A DNA stretch of 64,000 nucleotides from Sabethes cyaneus (Eukaryota > Arthropoda > Insecta > Diptera > Culicidae). The DNA is taken from positions 79,049,822 to 79,113,821 of the forward strand of contig NC_071354.1 in assembly GCF_943734655.1 (NCBI RefSeq), written 5' to 3'. Of this stretch, positions 60,514 to 64,000 are shown piece after piece. Under the pieces are notes generated by a model. That model had not been told where the DNA came from, did no database searches, and saw only the letters and a program-made list of their open reading frames with translations. The first letter of the stretch is position 1. Every line of letters starts with the position of its first letter. Made by a program: the position numbers and the translations under genes.

Positions 60514-61450
60514 AGTTTTCGCCATGGCACCTGTTTTCGCCACCCTAGGGGTTTAAAAGTATTTTATTGATATTTGGAATGCCATAATTAGGATAACATA
60601 TTCAATAATTTAAACATAGTTATGTGTTGAACCAATATAATATGACTCAAAATCCTTTTTTTAATGTGTGGACTCATCACTGCGACCAGTATGGTTGATC
60701 TATTGTGATATCGCCCGGGTGTTTGCTGTATGACCTGCACTGTATTTCTTTTTGCTATAATCGCTATTGAATGAGCGATATGCTTAATAAATTTTATGCG
60801 TGCTTATGTGTATTGGGGTTTACCCTTCCTTCAAAGCTTGATCTACTTTACCCACTTATTCCTCGCTGCCAGTACTATCCCATATTATTGCCGTCCCTAG
60901 CGAGGACTTATTCGTACCTCTGACCAGTACACTTAACTATAGGAGGGACATTTGCACTGCCAAGAGGCTTCAGAGGGTAAATATAGAATTCAGCATGAAG
61001 GAAGGATAAATGTAGGGGCCTGAGAATAAACCCATGCTAAAGTCACTTGACATCAAATGACTTGATTCTACTAAGATTCGAATCCACGACCACCCGCTTG
61101 TCTAAGCAGACTCGTTAACTTTGCAGCTACGGAGCTACCCACTCCAAACCCTTAATGGTTATATAACTCAAAGTGGCATTATTTTTAGTTGGTGTCGTCA
61201 TATTGAAATGATTTCAATATGATCCACTTTTCGCCATTGGCCAATTTCAATGGACCATTCCTAAGCACATCGCGGAAACCAATGATGTGGTTGTTTCTCT
61301 ACGGAAATCGATTCTGTTTTCACTATTCAACTGAATATTGATTATATTTTTCGGAAAAAATATAAATATCAATGAATTTTCAGACTAGAACAAGATACAA
61401 ACGATGCTTTTGGGGGTGGTGAAAACTGGAGCACAGAAATGGCGAAAACT
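60514..61450. mobile_element. Insertion in a LINE with CAGTTTTCGCCAT ends, class uncertain
   Basis: Left: CAGTTTTCGCCATGGCACC. Right: the inverse, ending GAAATGGCGAAAACTG at about 61450. GAAAACTGG-type words recur three times at the right (61397-61476) and twice at the left. No clear target duplication. The SINE at 60655-61141 accounts for much of the interior. Confidence 0.4.
60655..61141 (-). mobile_element. tRNA-derived SINE, family S3
   Basis: The minus-strand head has GGGTAGCTCCGTAGCTGC (A-box region) and GGATTCGAATCTTAG (B box) about 55 bases apart, a body of some 400 bp and an A-rich end (TTTTTTTAATG on the plus strand near 60655). Target duplication not resolved. Confidence 0.65.
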
Positions 61451-62589
61451 GGGTCTTGGGGTCGAAAACTGGTGCCTCAACATGCATCACAAATTTTACA
61501 AATTTTATCGATATGGAACTATATGGCAATGAACCTCGGTTTTTTTGTTTGCTGTCTGAAAAAGTTTCTGGTGTCGTTACCCTACCATATAGTTGGTATT
61601 CGACTCAGTGATTTGTTTCTTAGCCTTCGTTTTTAGTATGGCGTAAATTACCTCCGCCGTCCCAATATTTTAGTAACGACGTCGAGGTCGTCTGCAAAGG
61701 CTAGTAGTTGGCTACTCCTGCTGAGGATCGTTCCTCTCGTTTCGATGTCCACTGTCTAGGTCACATCTTCAATAGCGATGTGAATAACATACAGAAAAGT
61801 CTATCCCTTTGCCCCATCTTCTGCGTGATTCGAAAGCACTCGGAACACGCACATAGAGCTTTCTGACAGCTCAAGCACCCACACTAGCGAACACGAAATT
61901 CGCGTGTATATAGATGATGTTTACCTCATTTTGGGGAACAGCTGATGCTGGAGGAACAAACCGAAAAATAGCGATTACTAGTTGTGTTTCTCCGTTTGCC
62001 ACACTGCAGAGCACATATTTCGGTCAAATTTTCCATCCTGTTCCAAATTCAAGCACATATTTTGAAAATTTGCTGGTATTTAAGCCAGCGGAAGACGAAA
62101 TTCATTCTGTACCTTGGTGACAAAGGAATGCATCTCTTTTGTTTACTGTTGTTGTTTGCCTCATTTTCAAGCACCAATGCACACATCACTGGAAAGCTCT
62201 ATAACATATCACTCGCTCCAGGTTAGCTTTGATCAGCCGTGTCACTTTGACCGGAAACCCGTACTCGTGTATTATCTGCCATAGTTGTTCGCGCTCGACT
62301 GTATCGAACGCTGTCCTGAATTCTACGAAAATATGATGCTTGGGCACGTTGTACTTCCTACATTTCTGAAGAATTTATCGGAGAGTAAAAATTTGATCGT
62401 GGTACTGTCGTACGAATTCATTTGCTATTGGGGATAGACGTTGTAACAAAATCTGGGAGAACATCTTGTGTTTTTTGTAACGGTGGTTCTACAATTGATG
62501 AAGAGACGGTAGGGAAAAATAATGAAAAGTTTTTTAGAAATGGAGGCGAAAAAGTGGAAAGGTGCGGGGGGGAGGGGGGTTTATTGGTA

Positions 62590-62768
62590 GCTAGGCTTAA
62601 CAAGTTGTCGTTGTGACTCCTACCTTTTGTCCAATGTTGGAAGGTGCATGGGTCGAACCAAGCTATACTCTAAGATTATAACCGGATTCGAACCCACAAC
62701 ACCCGCTAGGGCATGTGACTCGCTGGTTCTTGTACTTTTGAACCATAGAGGCGCTGTACAAAAGGAGA
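62590..62768 (-). mobile_element. tRNA-derived SINE-like head, family S4
   Basis: The minus strand has a perfect B box, GGGTTCGAATCC (62683-62694), with GCGCCTCTATGGTTC upstream as a possible A box. The body continues to about 62590. A pseudo-tRNA cannot be excluded, but no cloverleaf fits. Confidence 0.5.
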
Positions 62769-64000
62769 CTGCACAACCCCCCTTATTAACGTAGCGACAT
62801 GGGTTGGGCTATTTTTAGACACAGATCGTGCCTCTTCCTCTATCTACTGTAAAACCACCAACCGAGAAGTTTAATCTAACATTGTGTTTACTGGCGGAAC
62901 GACGGCACTATGCAGGCCCTTGCGACTTACAAAGTACTGCGTGTGACGCTGTTCATCTGCCAGCGTGTTGGCCGCGATTCTCAGCGCGGGTTTTCGGGTT
63001 TCGGGCTCCGTTCCTATGAAATAGACCGTTCCTATGAAATAGACTTTGTTTTAAACAAAAACTTAAAGAAGAGTTTATAATGGCCTAATTTGTATTTAAT
63101 AAATTATTTCCATCAAATATTTAAAATGCGAACATATGAATGTCAACAAATCATGTCATCGTCCTATGACATTTTTGGTTGGTGCCACGTATGGTAAGTT
63201 CATGTAGTCGCATGATTGGTCACAAGAAAAAATGTCAAATGTTTTCAAATTTATGTCTCCAATTAGTATATTTAACAACCCTGGTTATAGATTGGAAATT
63301 TTACAAATGAAATTTTTGTTTGAAAATGCCTAAAACACATTTCTTTAACTCTTTTTGACTCTTTTTAACTCTTTTTGATGCAAATTTTTCCTCAACTTAA
63401 AGAGGCGAACCAGCCACAGGCTGAAAGCCTCCAAATAAAAGAAACATATCCTTAATAATTGCCTTAGTCGCGAATAACAACTTTTGAATCTTTGGAAAAT
63501 ATTTAGAAATTATAAAATAATACACGCTCTACATGTTGTTTAAAAATAGGTGCCACGAAAATTTTAGATCTATAAAGTGAGATTTGAATTTTATACAAAT
63601 TATAGGTACCCTAAAAAGTGTATAGTATGTTTTCAGCAAAATTGTTTATAATAAGATGATAGGGTATGTTGCTGCTTCGTCGTAATTGCCTATTCCCGAC
63701 CTATCCAACACAAATTATTAAAAATATCAGCATTTTTATGACACACAATGCAAACTAGTTATTCCCTAATATTTTAGTTTGTTGTCTATCATACGCGACC
63801 AATCAAAGTGAGCTGAGATCTATTTAAACGCTTTTTATCATTATAGAAGTCCTGCCAGCCAAATTTCCTTCGTTTTTCCTGCGACGAAAAAGAAAATGTC
63901 GACTAATCGTTTTAATTTCCGTCATTCATAAATGAAAATAACTCACGTAAGGCATTGTCCTTATTCTACAGCCAGGAAAACTTGTCTGACCTGCAGAAAT
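62769..64000. other. No gene recognised; small tandem duplications
   Basis: CGTTCCTATGAAATAGAC is duplicated in tandem at 63009-63044, and an ACTCTTTTTG-type 11- to 12-mer is repeated three times at about 63346-63378. Mostly AT-rich DNA. Confidence 0.4.

Larger units (their letters stand above)
59843..62460 (-). pseudogene. LINE reverse transcriptase remnant, interrupted
   Basis: Minus strand from 62460: RT core blocks (a PKHHIFVEFRTAF-like stretch, then EREQLWQII, about 62240-62350), an insertion of about 350 bp (61865-62220) of unknown kind, then the FADDLDVV active site (about 61690-61710). A second insertion (about 60514-61450, with a SINE inside) follows. The C-terminal part then has YLPRTVTIDGDELEVVNEFG (60400-60480) and ends near FARWLDHVKVDLR (59900-59960). 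Same LINE type as 44062-46800. Many stops. Confidence 0.75.

Overview
This window looks like repeat-saturated, intergenic or intronic nuclear DNA from an insect, most likely a culicine mosquito (Aedes-type). That is an inference from the element families present: DD37E and DD37D Tc1/mariner transposases of the kinds described from mosquitoes, a BEL/Pao LTR retrotransposon, several tRNA-derived SINEs, and a dense crowd of short foldback elements (MITEs) in AT-rich DNA. I found no convincing host protein-coding gene, no rRNA or functional tRNA gene and no CRISPR array. Almost everything recognisable is a transposable element or a piece of one, and much of it is nested.

Layout. 1-2.8 kb: a broken DD37E transposase split by a 2.2-kb element with Transib-type ends (CACAATG, 5-bp target duplication), which itself carries a non-tRNA retroelement (20-bp target duplication) and a SINE (10-bp target duplication). 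3.2-4.3 kb: a GC-richer island with a CRE palindrome, possibly a promoter or 5' exon. 6-19 kb: four copies of an unnamed ~2-kb repeat (family A) ending in a palindrome, one with a 333-bp pure AC tract, plus a piggyBac-type MITE and a TTAA-site element with a TWA-site MITE inside. 16.9-27.3 kb: one ~370-bp MITE (family M) split by a family A copy and by a complete BEL/Pao element with 308-bp LTRs. The BEL element in turn holds a 118-bp Harbinger-type MITE inside its integrase and a 1.48-kb hAT-type element near its 3' end. 27.3-32.8 kb: mostly unrecognised DNA with one MITE. 32.8-35.7 kb: a DD37D mariner remnant abutting a CCCAGC-ended element. 35.8-46.8 kb: minus-strand non-LTR retrotransposon (endonuclease/reverse transcriptase) remnants cut by MITEs and SINEs. 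47-51.9 kb: second family M copy, a 108-bp MITE, a SINE fragment and unrecognised GC-richer DNA. 51.9-55.1 kb: a foldback containing a TTAA-site long-inverted-repeat element. 55.9-58.8 kb: a SINE next to a second non-tRNA retroelement (22-bp target duplication) split by a pogo/Tigger-like element. 59.8-62.8 kb: another minus-strand LINE remnant carrying a SINE, followed by a fourth SINE-type head.

How it fits together. The only element with complete structural ends and near-intact catalytic residues is the BEL/Pao element. Its gag is open, but pol is broken by a phase change, two in-frame stops, a small deletion and the MITE. Its LTRs nevertheless differ at one base in 308, which suggests recent arrival of an already defective copy or very recent damage. 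Target-site duplications that I could read directly fix the order of insertion in the nested clusters. The unit boundaries of family A, the LINE remnants and the CCCAGC element are approximate.
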